Origin: Bondarzewia mesenterica
Lineage: Eukaryota > Basidiomycota > Agaricomycetes > Russulales > Bondarzewiaceae
Direction: 5' to 3'
DNA length: 20,841 nt
NCBI GenBank assembly: GCA_004802705.1
Contig: SGPL01000568.1
Span: 1 to 20,841 of the forward strand
Shown here: in pieces, positions 1 through 10,152 of the stretch
Position numbering within the stretch: the first letter of the stretch is position 1
How the letters are laid out: every line of letters begins with the position of its first letter
Program-made: the position numbers and the translations under genes
The notes under the pieces: generated by a model
What the model was told of the DNA's origin: nothing
What the model saw: the letters and a program-made list of their open reading frames with translations, nothing else
Database searches by the model: none

Positions 1-2783
1 GTCGTCAGGTCCGCCATGCGGGTCAAGTACAACGACCCCGAAGGGTTGCTCGGGACCCAGTCCGGATGCGCCGCTTTGAAATTCAAGAAGCTCTTCTCCA
101 TCTTGCCCTCTTTCGACATCAGCCGCTCGTCCTTGACCTGCGTCGGCGCGCCAAACTGCGAAAAAAAAAAAACACGACGAAAAAAAAACGGGTCAGCGCC
201 TGGCACGTCATCGACGGAAGAGGAAGCGCGGGCGCGACGCACCTTGACGTTCCCGTGTCGCTGAAAGTCAAACACGGCAAAACTGCAGACGTAGCCGAGC
301 CCGTCGACGTGGACGGTGAACTCGCGGAAAAAATCGACGATGGCGGGCGCACACTCCGGGAGGGAGAACCAGAGGATGAACGGCGTCAACACGACCGACA
401 CGATTTCCTTCCCGAACGTCACGATTTTCATCGAAAACAGCTCCCCAAACGACTGGTGCACCTGCGGAATCACGGCGTCTCAGCGTCAGCACGCACACCT
501 CACGAAAAAAAGTGCGCCGGCGTCGACTCGCCTTTTTGGAATGCAGCTTGTCTTTCCAGTCGTCTGGCATGTAGTGCGTGTAATTGACGACCTCCATCAT
601 GAGCATCTCCGAGTCGAACACCCTATTCTCTTCCGGGATCATCCCTCGCGCGACGGCGAGCACACCACCAAACACGCTCAGGTAAAACAACACGGTCCGG
701 TGCGGTGTTATTTCAAGGTGGAGGAACAGGTCCGGGTCCAGCACCGATGCGAGGAAGAGAACGGCAGCGAACGAACCCGCGACGAACGCGACGAAACTGT
801 GAAAGAATCCATACTTAGTTTACCCTTCTCAATGGGATGTGGCAACGTACCGCATGATGATCGCGACCTTTTCGTTTGGAAACTGGCCTATGTACATGTT
901 TGCGGTGGGATACGATTCGTCGAGCCTGCGTGTAAAAAGATGCGGGAGTTCATTAAATTCCCGGAATTTCCATCGTGCAAAGGGCGTATATGCGCGACCG
1001 CCGATGGAGGACGGATCTTTGTGATATTCCTGTTAGCGCACCCAACACAGCATCAGAGGACCTGTTGGACGGCGAACGATCAGATGAAGAAAGAACTTGC
1101 CTCGAAATACCGGAAGAATGAGTACATGAGTAGATAGAGGACAATAAATGGTGCGAATATAGCGTTCAAAATACCCATGAAGATAAAGCGCCTTCTCAGC
1201 CTACAAACGCGCTCACTGAGTGCGCCGGTAAATCGATACCGGGGTCGATGAAGCTCACCCGTTAATCAATGCTGCCCGATTTTTGCTCTTCAGAAATATC
1301 TTTCTCACTCTGCCTCTCGGGTCAAACAGATACTCCATCAGGCAGAACCGTAAGTTCCACTCGAGCGCTCTCGTGAGTGTCCGGCCCTTGCCCTCTTCGG
1401 GCGCGACTATGCGGTCCAATCCCGCAGGAAGCGGCACACGCAGGTCAAGCACCTCCTTGTTGAACAGTGCAATCAAGTAATTCTCTTGCCGCATGATGCG
1501 GTTCGCTATATCGTGCGCGTCCAATTTCGCTCCGTCGGCGTCCCGTGGGCGGGACGAGACGGCAGTGAGAGGGTTCGAATCGCGGATGGCTGCTATGCGT
1601 CGCACAATTTCGGGCCAGGAAATAGTTTGGATATCTTCCTATATCATTCATCAGTACGATGGAAGGGGGGAGGGGAAGGGTGGACCGGCGCACGTCTGGA
1701 ATCCGTAAGAGATATGTATAGAAGCGGTACATATCGACGAGACGCATGGTGCCCGTCACGAACGAGATTATCTGCCATGTGTAGAACGTGCAAAATAGGA
1801 GAAAGAAGAGCAATGTGAAGCCCGAAAATCTATCGAAACCGATTATGAACTCGGAATGTGCATGTTATAAACGTAGAAAGGCTGACCTTGATACACAACG
1901 GCTGACGACGAGTTCCGAGAGTCGTGTCACTTGCTCAGGTCGTATGCGTGAATAGTCTATACATCGCAACAAGAACGTCGAGAAGCTGATGACAAACCCG
2001 ACTGTGCTACGAACAAGTATCAGTACCACATACCCATACCCTGCACACGACAGGTGTGAAGAAAGATGACGGTACCGACAGAAGATTCAGCCCACGCGCG
2101 AGGGCAATGGAGTAGATTCCTTTCCCCTCATAATAATAGTATACCTCCTGTAGGAACGCGTCGAGGTTGTACACGTTGACCCAGTTCCATAACGCGCGCT
2201 CGTACGCGTCGAGTCCGGACATCTGTCTGGGAGGATGTGGGGAAGGTGAAGGCGCCGAGACATATTCTGGATTAAGCTCTGACGGGCGTGGGGGCGTCGA
2301 TATCGGCGCAACACCGGGACCGCTGGCAAACGTCGATGGCGCGGCGGGGATGCGCGTCTCGCGCGGCTTGCCTTTCGCTAGTCGTGCAGCCGCCGGCGGA
2401 CGACGCGTGCTCGGGGACTCAATCATGAAACTCTGCGGCACCTCATCGTCCGACTCAGATTCTTCGTGTATCTTGTCCTCGCGATGTATGTTTGGGCGGA
2501 AAGTGCTCATCTCAGCTCCCCGCGTCCATCGTACGCCATTGCGGGCTTGTGCCTCGACATCGTCGTCGTCGACGTCGTCTTGGTGTGCATGTGAGCGGCT
2601 GTCCTCTTCGTCTTCCTCGAGAAGCGATTGGTTCGCAGCGGAGTATCCTTGATAGGTCAGACCGAGGGGGTTCAGCATATTCAGGAAGGGTCGGGAGCTC
2701 GCTCCGGGAGCATAGAAGGACTGCTGGAACGACCGTGATGCGGAAAGGGGTCGAGAATTTGAGCGAGGATTTGTTGAGGGCAT
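1..2783 (-). CDS. ATG9: Autophagy-related protein 9 (lipid scramblase), C-terminus cut by window edge
   Basis: Atg9 is the multi-spanning vesicle protein that seeds the phagophore and scrambles lipids between leaflets. Nine exons are visible: 2783-2080, 2006-1887, 1829-1694, 1638-1259, 1200-1101, 1029-851, 796-532, 461-243 and 155-1. All junctions keep frame and give about 752 residues. Residues 1 to about 210 are a disordered acidic N-tail with a DDVDDDDVE run. The conserved core begins at [20 protein letters not shown]. Hydrophobic segments follow near residues 233-252, 276-300, 447-478, 540-560 and 570-590. Family hallmarks include [39 protein letters not shown] and HPDW. The start is the first in-frame ATG, in an ACCACCATG context. 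Introns at 1100-1030 and 531-462 begin with GC instead of GT. The first intron donor (GTCGGT at 2079) is weak and is the least certain junction. Fungal Atg9 usually runs to roughly 850-1000 residues, so the missing part is probably the cytosolic tail. Confidence 0.95.
462..531 (-). other. GC-AG intron 6-7 junction of ATG9 (GCGAGT donor)
   Basis: The exon ends in AAAAAG and the intron begins GCGAGT, ending CCGCAG before GTGCACCAG. Removal of 70 nt joins KLHSKK to VHQSFGELF. The nearby GT inside GAGTCG would shift the frame with this acceptor, so the GC donor is the only one I found that fits. Confidence 0.82.
1030..1100 (-). other. GC-AG intron 5 of ATG9
   Basis: The donor reads GAG|GCAAGT, a perfect U1-complementary GC donor, and the acceptor is TAACAG|GAA. 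Removing these 71 nt joins FRYFE to [10 protein letters not shown], the conserved Atg9 sequence. No GT donor nearby restores that frame. Confidence 0.88.
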
Positions 2784-3304
2784 GGTGGTTAGAGATAAAG
2801 GTGGAAGAGGCTGCTTGGCCGCCTCGCAGCAAGTACTCTGATATCTCAGAGAAAGAAGCTGCTCAAGCAAGACGTAATCCCAACAAAGGCATTCCAGCGT
2901 TTAACGCCATCCGTCCGAAAAAGGCACTCACTCGGAGTAAGCGCTCGGTACCAATCCTCGAAAAACAAAATGCACTGAAATTGAGGACTACAATACAAAT
3001 GACTAGTTGTGCGAGACACGACGTATTACCTACATGCAGAGTGAAAGATATTCATGGTGTCGATGTTACAAATCGGATATGAAGGACCAACACGGCGACT
3101 ATGGAAAAGAACACAAAGCAAAAGGTTCCCTTGCTCTAGAGTAACGGCAAAAAAGGAAGAGACAGGAGCGCCAAAATAAATGTAAGGGTAAAAAGGGTGC
3201 GTGAGTGATGAATTGAGATGATTGTGTATGCGTGAGTGTAGAATGAGGACTAGGGGGATGAGGGGACCGGAGTGTTGTTTTGAAATGGGAAATTATGCTT
3301 ATGA
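2784..3304. promoter_or_regulatory. Intergenic: kinase 3' flank and ATG9 promoter
   Basis: These 521 bp separate the kinase stop codon from the ATG9 start, both genes reading on the minus strand. The region must hold the kinase 3' untranslated region and the ATG9 promoter. Short open frames occur but none shows a recognisable protein or splice pattern. I see no clear TATA box, strong palindrome or repeat in it. Confidence 0.5.
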
Positions 3305-6300
3305 TCACCGGTATTGGCGGACAAGGCCTTCAAGCTCTTCTACGACTACGGACATCGTAGGTCGGTCTTGATGTTCTTGGGCCCACATGCGTTCTATCAA
3401 ATCCACGAGCTCGGGACAGTACTGCTTGCGTAATCCAGCTACGGAGGGCCTTTGTGAAAGACGTAAGTTTGAGAAGAAATGTTCATACATTCAACTCAAA
3501 CGTACCGTTGTCTTTTTGCGCCGACGGCCTCGTAGATAGCATGCTCGTTCATGCCCTTCGAGGTAAAACATCAGACAGTCCCTTTAAGTCAAGACACGAG
3601 TCACTTACCTCCCAGGGAAACTTCTTATCCTTGATGTGCCACTGCAACATCTCCCAAAACACCATCCCAGCAGCAAACACGTCGACCTTATGATTGTACT
3701 TCGGATGCGCGTGCCAAAGCTCCGGCGCCTGCCAATTGACGGTCCCCACCAGACTGCGCACCATGGACCTTGTCGACTGCTTCACCTTCGCCAGGCCAAA
3801 GTCCGCGATTTTTGCAACGCCCTTGGACGTAATCAGGATATTCGACGACTTGCAGTCCCTATGAATGATCGACGGTTTTCGCAAGTGAAGATATTCCAGC
3901 CCGCGAGCGATGTCAAGCATCATGCACAACTGTCAAGATAGGCGTTCATACAGGCTGTGTTAGAAGAATGTGATGTAAAAACTTACTATGCGATATAGGG
4001 TTGGCGGCGGCACATTTCGGATATAATCGAAGAGGTCACCATTGGTGCATAGCTCGCTGACGATCATAACAGGCGTTGAACGCGTGTCTTCAGGTCGGCA
4101 GACGCCGAGCTATCGGAATCTATCGATCAATCGAAGACTCAAAAAGCGAGGGATGGGCACGCACGAAACGGACGATGTTGGGGTGGTTGAAGCCGCCTAG
4201 AAGCTTCAGCTCCTTGATATCCACTGTCGAGAAAAATGTATAAGAGTAGAGCAAAGGAGAACAATCCATAGTACTCACTCTCGCTCAGTTTTTCACGAAA
4301 CTCCGAGATAGCGACCTTCCGGCCCTTGAACTTGCCCATGAATACGTCTTTGAAACCACCACTGCCTATCTTCTCCGTCTTGGTCACCTTGTTGGGGGGT
4401 ATCTCGCGATCTTCCAGTCCCAGACTTTCGAGGTCAAGTTCGAGGTCTTCCTCTTTTTGACAAGATGTTGACAAAGGAGGGGTGCGCGGTTCGTCGAGGT
4501 GAACATATTCGGAACGCAAAAGCACCGGAGTGCTAGCGTCGCCCTTGCTGCGTTTTCGTCGACCATTCGCGCGGGGCCTGGCAGTTGAAGGGGGCCTCAC
4601 AGTTCCAGTGGAGGATGGTGAGGATGCCTCCGTCCGACGATCACGCCATTGAAGCAAGGCTTCTGCAAGCTCCGGCTTGGTTCCTTCAACGTCAAGGTCT
4701 CTAGATACGCATAACTTCACTAGGTCATTACGGCGAAGACGGACGAGACTTTTCGCTGTGGCAACAGTGAGATCGACTGTTTGGAACAATCGTATTAGCA
4801 ACCCTCAAGTGTCAGAAGAACACAGCTCCTCACCATCGTCCACAGGCTCGTCGATAAACTCACTGTCGTTGCTCACATCAGACTCTGTGTCTTCTGCGTC
4901 TTCGACCTCGAGATCAATGTCCCCGTCGACAGACATGTCTTCAGCTAATTCCTCGTCGCTCATCTCCTGCACATCCTCATCACCCACAACCTTCCCGTTC
5001 CGCAATACCCTCGGTTCAAGTATTGTGTCATCCCCCTCGTCTCCTTCCTCCCCCTCCTCCTCAAGTTCTTCCTCCGCTTCGTCTGCTGCCTCCGCTTCTT
5101 CATCCAACTCATCAGCATCGTCAGAGGGCTCATCTTCGACAGCTTGATCTGCATCCAATTCCTCCTCTTCATCCTCATCATCGCCGTCACTAGGGGGAGT
5201 GTATGTTTGAACTCGTCGAGGCCGCAGACGGCGTTTGACAGGCGATTGCCTTGTAGGCAGTGGCGGCGGCGGCGTAGAAGAGTTCGAGGACATCAGTTCA
5301 TCAACTTCTTCTTCCTCTTCCTCTTCTTCCTCCTCCTCCTCAGCGACTCCCTCCTCCTCCTCCTCCTCTTCTTCCTCCTCCTCTTCCTCTTGCGAAATCC
5401 TGACTCTACCTTTCGCCTTCCGCTTTGACATGAGTTGTACTCGGACTTCGTTGCCTTCATCGTTACGTCGTCCGCGCCAACGAGGGGGCGGCTTATTGCC
5501 CTGACTTCGAAGTCTTCTAGGGCTAGGTGATACGGTCACAGTGTCGTCCTCAGATTCCGACAATTCGGTGAGTTCGCTCTCTTCGCCTAGGTCCACGAGG
5601 GGCACCTTGAACTCCACCTGCTTTCCCTTGCCCTTGGAGTACGAAGGCGCCACAGTAGCATCAACGCCTTCATTGGCTGCCTTCCTGGATCGGAGGCGTG
5701 TGGCAGGAGGCGATGGCAATGACGAGGCAGCAGACATTGTAGGCGATGACCGACTGGAACCAGCAGTAGGCCTCCGCCTTTTGTCGTGTCTGTCGTCAGT
5801 AACAAGATAGATTATCGCAAGTGCAGTCCTCACCTGTGAACCTGAGCATTGTTGATTGTTGCATGGCTATCGTCTGCTGTTCTCGTCACCTTTCTTGTGT
5901 ATGCGTGACCAGCAGGATCATCTAGTTGACCTAAAGAGAAGCTACGACCCTTGGCGGATCTTCCTGGGGTACGATCGAGATCGTTGACAGTAACTCTTCG
6001 CCTCAGTGCATGTGGCCCATGAATATGATTGGCACCGACATCGGTCTCCTCACCCCCCGCAGCATTACCATCGTCAGATGAATATTCGCTGGAGCCTCCA
6101 TCGCGCCCAAGAGGAGAGGAGGGCGGCAGTTCGACGACATCGTCTCGCACGGCAACGATAGCGTCAACAATTTCCTGCTTGGTTAGTGACGGCGCATCAT
6201 GAGAGAGACCGGACGCTTGATAAAGCTGTACAAGATGATTCTTGCGCAAACGGAGAAGTTCACGAGAAGGGGCTTCACTGATTAGATAATCTTCGGCTAT

Positions 6301-6863
6301 GAACGCGTCAAGATATGGTGCAGACAATGAGCAGAACAATACTGACAGGAATCGACTTCACCATCGCCTTCGGAGTCGTCTGAAACGTGGTTGCTTCCAA
6401 GCTCGTCCACATCCATCGTACTCGCGATGTCTTCCTCACTAGTCAGCTCCTCCAAATATGAATTTGACCTCTGCCTTTTCACCCCGCCACCAGAACGCGT
6501 TCTTCCGGCACCATTTGTATTCTCGTTCCCACTCGCGACGCGTTTTCTCTTCGAGCCAATTTGAGCAGAGGCAGGCTCGGTAACCATGCGCATGGTTTCC
6601 TTTTCGACAAGCGCAAGACGCGAGGGAAGACGACGTAAATTGAAATGTAGGGGGGCCAGGACAGGACGCGAGCTGCTGGGACCTGAAGACGAGGACGCGC
6701 TCGAGGCGTGGGAACGGGTAGCAGAGGAGGGTCCTTGATACTTTCTGACAAGACCCAGAACGCGCCGACGTGAAGTAGGAGGACGTCGCAGTTTGTACCG
6801 TCGATGTGATGATGTTGATGAGTTTGCCACGCCTGTCCTATACAATGACCGCCTTTGAGCCAT
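3305..6863 (-). CDS. SAP-motif protein with C-terminal TKL-type protein kinase
   Basis: Nine exons (6863-6347, 6296-5834, 5789-4834, 4776-4279, 4223-4165, 4109-3987, 3929-3609, 3555-3506, 3449-3305) join in frame to about 1043 residues. Order: a basic, Ser-rich N-terminus with KRKR; SAP-like motif 1 near residues 183-222 (LLRLRKNHLVQLYQASGL); a long acidic region with poly-Glu runs near 460-490; SAP-like motif 2 near 646-690 (LVRLRRNDLVKLC); a kinase domain from about 780 to the end. Kinase motifs are GSGGFKDV, HRDCKSSN (895-902), DFG (915-917) and WQAPEL. The tyrosine-kinase-like group is indicated by KSSN and GTVNWQAPE. The usual beta-3 lysine is Ser803 (VAIS), while Lys788 sits in the glycine loop. 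SAP motifs generally bind A/T-rich DNA, so a nuclear role is inferred; substrates are unknown. TKL expansions have been reported in agaricomycete kinomes. Confidence 0.85.
5305..5391 (-). repeat. GAG/GAA trinucleotide tract encoding poly-Glu
   Basis: The plus strand shows an almost pure TCC/TCT tract interrupted once by a short GCGACTCCC segment. On the coding (minus) strand it gives two runs of glutamate separated by GVA, inside exon 3 of the SAP-kinase gene. Mixed GAG and GAA codons suggest an old tract rather than a fresh slippage expansion. Confidence 0.9.
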
Positions 6864-7250
6864 GCCAATTCTAGGATGAGCCTGTCGGGATTTCGCCGGT
6901 CAGACCTGTCGGCGGTGCGTAGAATAATCCAGGGTAGCAAACAAGTCGCGACGGTATGATGAATGGAGCCTTCTGAGGCTTAATTGTGGAAAGCGCCCTG
7001 AACCGTCGTGAACGTCGTCGAGGTTCAATTCATGGTCTGTTTGGCTCCCGTACAGCGAACAAAGCCTGGGCAAATAGGTGTCAATACTGTGACATTCGGG
7101 TCACGTGAAAAGGTCACGAATGTGACATCGGGTGTAACGCCAACGAAAAATAAAATTGTCCCACTTGTCATCGGTCGGAAGGCGACAGAAAAATCAGTCC
7201 GTAGTACTAATACAACATTCTAATACTCCTCTACCTATGGGATGCTCCCT
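6864..7250 (-). promoter_or_regulatory. Promoter of the SAP-kinase gene and 3' flank of GUS1
   Basis: This 387-bp stretch lies upstream of the kinase ATG and just downstream of the glutamyl-tRNA synthetase stop. It contains no gene I can support. A cluster of repeats with a CACGTG core lies at 7088-7133, about 230-270 bp upstream of the kinase ATG, described separately. Confidence 0.6.
7088..7133. repeat. Repeat cluster around a CACGTG (E-box) palindrome
   Basis: TGTGACATTCGGGT at 7088-7101 recurs as TGTGACATCGGGT at 7121-7133, one base shorter. Between them lie TCACGTGA (7101-7108, an 8-bp palindrome) and a second GGTCACG (7112-7118). ACATTCG and CGAATGT also form inverted arms. CACGTG is the classical bHLH-factor site; which factor acts here is unknown. 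Confidence 0.6.
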
Positions 7251-9934
7251 CTATGCATCGTACACATTCTGCCCTTTGTACATTTTCGTCGCACCCTCGA
7301 TTATCGGACGGCCCTCCCCGTGGATTTTATCTACCTTGTACATCTTCGTATCTTCTGGGGCCTTGCTGCCATCCTCAACCTTGGCCTTCGTTTTTTCCGC
7401 TGACACAGCCGCACCTGCCTTGCTTGCCAAACTGGATGCCCGGCCATCAGGAATATTGATGAACTCCCACTTCTTGCCTTCTCCACTCTCCACAACTCCA
7501 TCGAAAATATAGTATCCCTTCCTTTCGAATTGTATGATGTCGCCCTTCTTGAGCTCCTGCACGTTCGCGTCCGCCCAAGCCTCTTCGCGGAACTCTGTAA
7601 CGGGCGGGACGAAATCTTTGACGTCGTCGTTCTCTTCCAATTTCTTTTTCGTGATGAGATAGTCATAGTCGAGGAGCGTCGCATCAACCAATGGGTAATC
7701 GGGAGTCGGCTGCGAAAGCCACGTAATTTTTTTCTTGGTCTTGCGGAAGTCCCCGTCGAGGTGAAGCTCCATCGTGATAGCCGTGACGACACCAGAGGCG
7801 TCAGTTTGCTTGGAATGGACGATGGCATTGCCCCAATCCATGAGTGTGATCTGGTAGGATAACATATTGTGTCAACGTTGATGATTGTTCGTAAGATTTA
7901 CGACTGACCTCTTCATTATCTTCGAATGACAGGGCGTCCTCCTGCTCGACTAGGATGGACGAACTGTATACAGTCTTCTTCTCACCTACTTCAGGGTTCT
8001 TCTTGTGCTTGGGAAGAGTCTTGACTTCGGGCTTTGCGGGGCCTCCTGTGATAGTGACAGGAACACTAACCAGTGCATGAGCAACGTGGCCGAAAATGTT
8101 GAATGAGATATGGACGTACGACTTATTCTTCAAAATAGCCCAGAACCTCGGCGCCACAGGATCAATGACCTTCTTATTCAACGCCCAGATTGAATCCCAT
8201 TCCAGGGACACAACAGCCTGACTAGGTCCCTGAGTCAACATGAACTGCGTGAGGGCCTCCACCGTCATGCCCCGCCTCCTGATTCCACGAACAGTGGGGA
8301 AACGCGGGTCATCCCATCCGCGCACGATTCCATTATTGACGAACCAATGAAGCTTGCGTTTCGAAAGGAGGGTATAAATGAAATTGAGACGACTGAAATC
8401 CCAAATGTGTACAGGGCGCAGTTTAAGCGCAGAAATCATCCATTGATATTGAGGGTTGCGGTCGCGGTATTCGTTTGTACGTAGTGCGTGTGTGACGCCC
8501 TCGAGCGAGTCGACGATGGGGCAGGCAAAATCATATGTGGGGTATATCTTCCATTTATCGCTTCAGAGGAGCAGAGTGAGTCGTAAGAAAGCACCTGGAT
8601 ATCAAATTGAAATATATATACCCTGTACGATGGTGAGGAAGGGTATTGCAGCGGTATATGACTGGATCGCGCATGGCCTTATTGGGGTTGTCGACACTGA
8701 TCTTCGCACGCAAGCACCATCGCAGACCTTCCTCAGTTCCCTTCTTCATCTCAGCGAAACGAGCAAGGTTCTGCTCTATTGTGGCATTTCGATTTCTGGA
8801 GGCGATACCATGCATGCGTTCCTCACGCATCTGAACAACAGATCCTTAGTCATAGGCATGTAAAACTGCAAACAATCAACAGACCTGGGCCTGCTCAGTA
8901 TCGTCAGCATAGGCATTCCCCGATTTGATGATTTGTATGGCAAGATCATACAGCTGATCGAAGTAATCGGATGTATGAGAGAGGCCGTCTCCCTTGATAT
9001 CCAGAAGGCTGAGGTCTTCCAGAATGGTATCTTCGAATTCGGTCTGCCCAATCACATCAACATCAGCATTGGACTTCACAGGCCGAGATGGACTGACAGA
9101 CGTACTCGTTCTTTTGATGGATTGGTATCATCGAACCGAATGAGCATCTTGCCCTTGTACATTTTGGCGAAATACTGATTCAAGATCGCAGCTTTTGTGT
9201 GACCGATGTGAAGATAACCACTTGGCTCGGGCGGGAAGCGCGTTACCACCTCTCCTTCCTTCGCGTTCTGAAGACCTAGAGCAAAGCCAGAGGCGGTTTT
9301 TTGGTTCGACCGAGCCTTGTTAGCCTTGGCTTCAGACAAGCCGGCAAGAGCCGCCTGGGTAGATTCCAAAGACTCGAGATGGTTCAACCATCTATTAAGA
9401 TGATCGTGATGGTTATTCTTCAGGAGGCCGACAATTTTGATATTTCCTGTTCAGTTATTGCAGGACATTGAGACGAGCAGGTATTACACAGCTGGTACAA
9501 CACACCTTTGAGAGCACCCCAGACAATCCAATCCGCTGCAGTGATATCATGTCCGATCAAAAAGGTGCGATACCCAAGGTGATCATCCAGCGAGTTCAAA
9601 GAAGAGATGATTTCGGGAACAGCGGTGACTTTGGATAAGGTCTTTGCAAGAGTAAAATATGCAGGTGCCTGATTGGGGAGGCTTTTGAGATCGAACTATT
9701 TAACATCATCCATTAAGCACATACTTTTGCACTGTCATCAGCCAAACCATCCGCCTTCGCTATAGCCTTGACAGCCTCATCTTCAGCGGTGATCTTGGAG
9801 TCATCCAGCTCGAAAGTGAGACCAGAGGCAGATTCGTCATAGATGACTTTGGCTTTGTGAGTGTAAGCAGCAATTGCAAGAGCGGCAAAGGGAAATGGTG
9901 TAGCCTTCGCGGATACGGTCAGAACGCCTGCCAT
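7251..9934 (-). CDS. GUS1: Cytosolic glutamyl-tRNA synthetase
   Basis: This enzyme charges tRNA-Glu with glutamate in the cytosol. Seven exons (9934-9725, 9668-9506, 9446-9106, 9043-8885, 8830-8622, 8560-7909, 7850-7251) give 777 residues. Residues 1-155 form a GST-like N-domain ([19 protein letters not shown]), which in yeast docks to Arc1. The class I catalytic domain shows [12 protein letters not shown] (HIGH motif 204-207), [10 protein letters not shown], and SKRK (427-430) as the KMSKS equivalent. [36 protein letters not shown] and DPRFPTVRG are typical of eukaryotic GluRS rather than GlnRS. The C-terminal anticodon-binding beta-barrels follow, then a Lys/Glu/Ala-rich tail, longer than in the roughly 708-residue yeast protein. 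For intron 1 I chose the 56-nt form (9724-9669); an upstream in-frame acceptor at 9696 would leave an implausible 29-nt intron and add nine residues. Confidence 0.95.
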
Positions 9935-10152
9935 GATGGACTGAAGTAAAGCACTTCACAAATGGCTTGACTCGAAAATCTTCGAACATACCGTGCTCGT
10001 GATCCTAACCCTAATATAAGGTCATCTATGCCGATGGAATGTACTCGCAGCACTTGACTCGACCTTGAGAGACCTTGAGGCCTCGATCTGCACACATAAA
10101 ATCTTCCCCTCTCTCTCTTAACATCTTTCGTTCTCCACCCTTGACGTCCATC
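9935..10152. promoter_or_regulatory. Divergent shared promoter, GUS1 / LEU4
   Basis: Only 218 bp separate the two start codons, so both promoters and both leaders must fit here. CTTGACTCGA occurs twice, at 9967-9976 and 10053-10062; each holds TGACTC, the core of the Gcn4/CPC1 site TGA(C/G)TCA with the last base changed. TGACGTC lies at 10142-10148 beside the LEU4 start. AACCCTAA at 10008-10015 matches the telomere-like box bound by Tbf1-type factors. A CT-rich run at 10105-10120 precedes LEU4, as is common at fungal transcription starts. Confidence 0.7.

Noticed and set aside
1565..1585. tRNA B-box-like GGTTCGAATC.
   Set aside because: It lies inside ATG9 exon 4 and encodes RDSNPL on the minus strand. 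No A-box or cloverleaf surrounds it.
2784..2870. Longer ATG9 N-terminus starting at 2870.
   Set aside because: The codon there is TTG, not ATG. The first in-frame ATG is at 2783 and has a strong initiation context.
5144..5504. Poly-Ser, poly-Leu and poly-Phe open frames on the plus strand.
   Set aside because: They are antisense shadows of the GAG/GAA tract in the kinase gene.
3305..6863. Two separate genes: an acidic SAP protein (6863-4834) and a kinase (4776-3305).
   Set aside because: A canonical 57-nt intron (4833-4777, GTGAGG to AACAG) joins them in frame, and the second SAP-like motif begins immediately after it. No promoter-sized gap exists.
7021..7031. Second B-box-like word GGTTCAATTC in an intergenic region.
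   Set aside because: No A-box at the needed distance upstream and no acceptor stem pairing that I could find.
7251..9934. Glutaminyl-tRNA synthetase as the identity of this gene.
   Set aside because: The motif series around [16 protein letters not shown], the GST-like N-domain and PHHRTG match eukaryotic cytosolic GluRS better than GlnRS.
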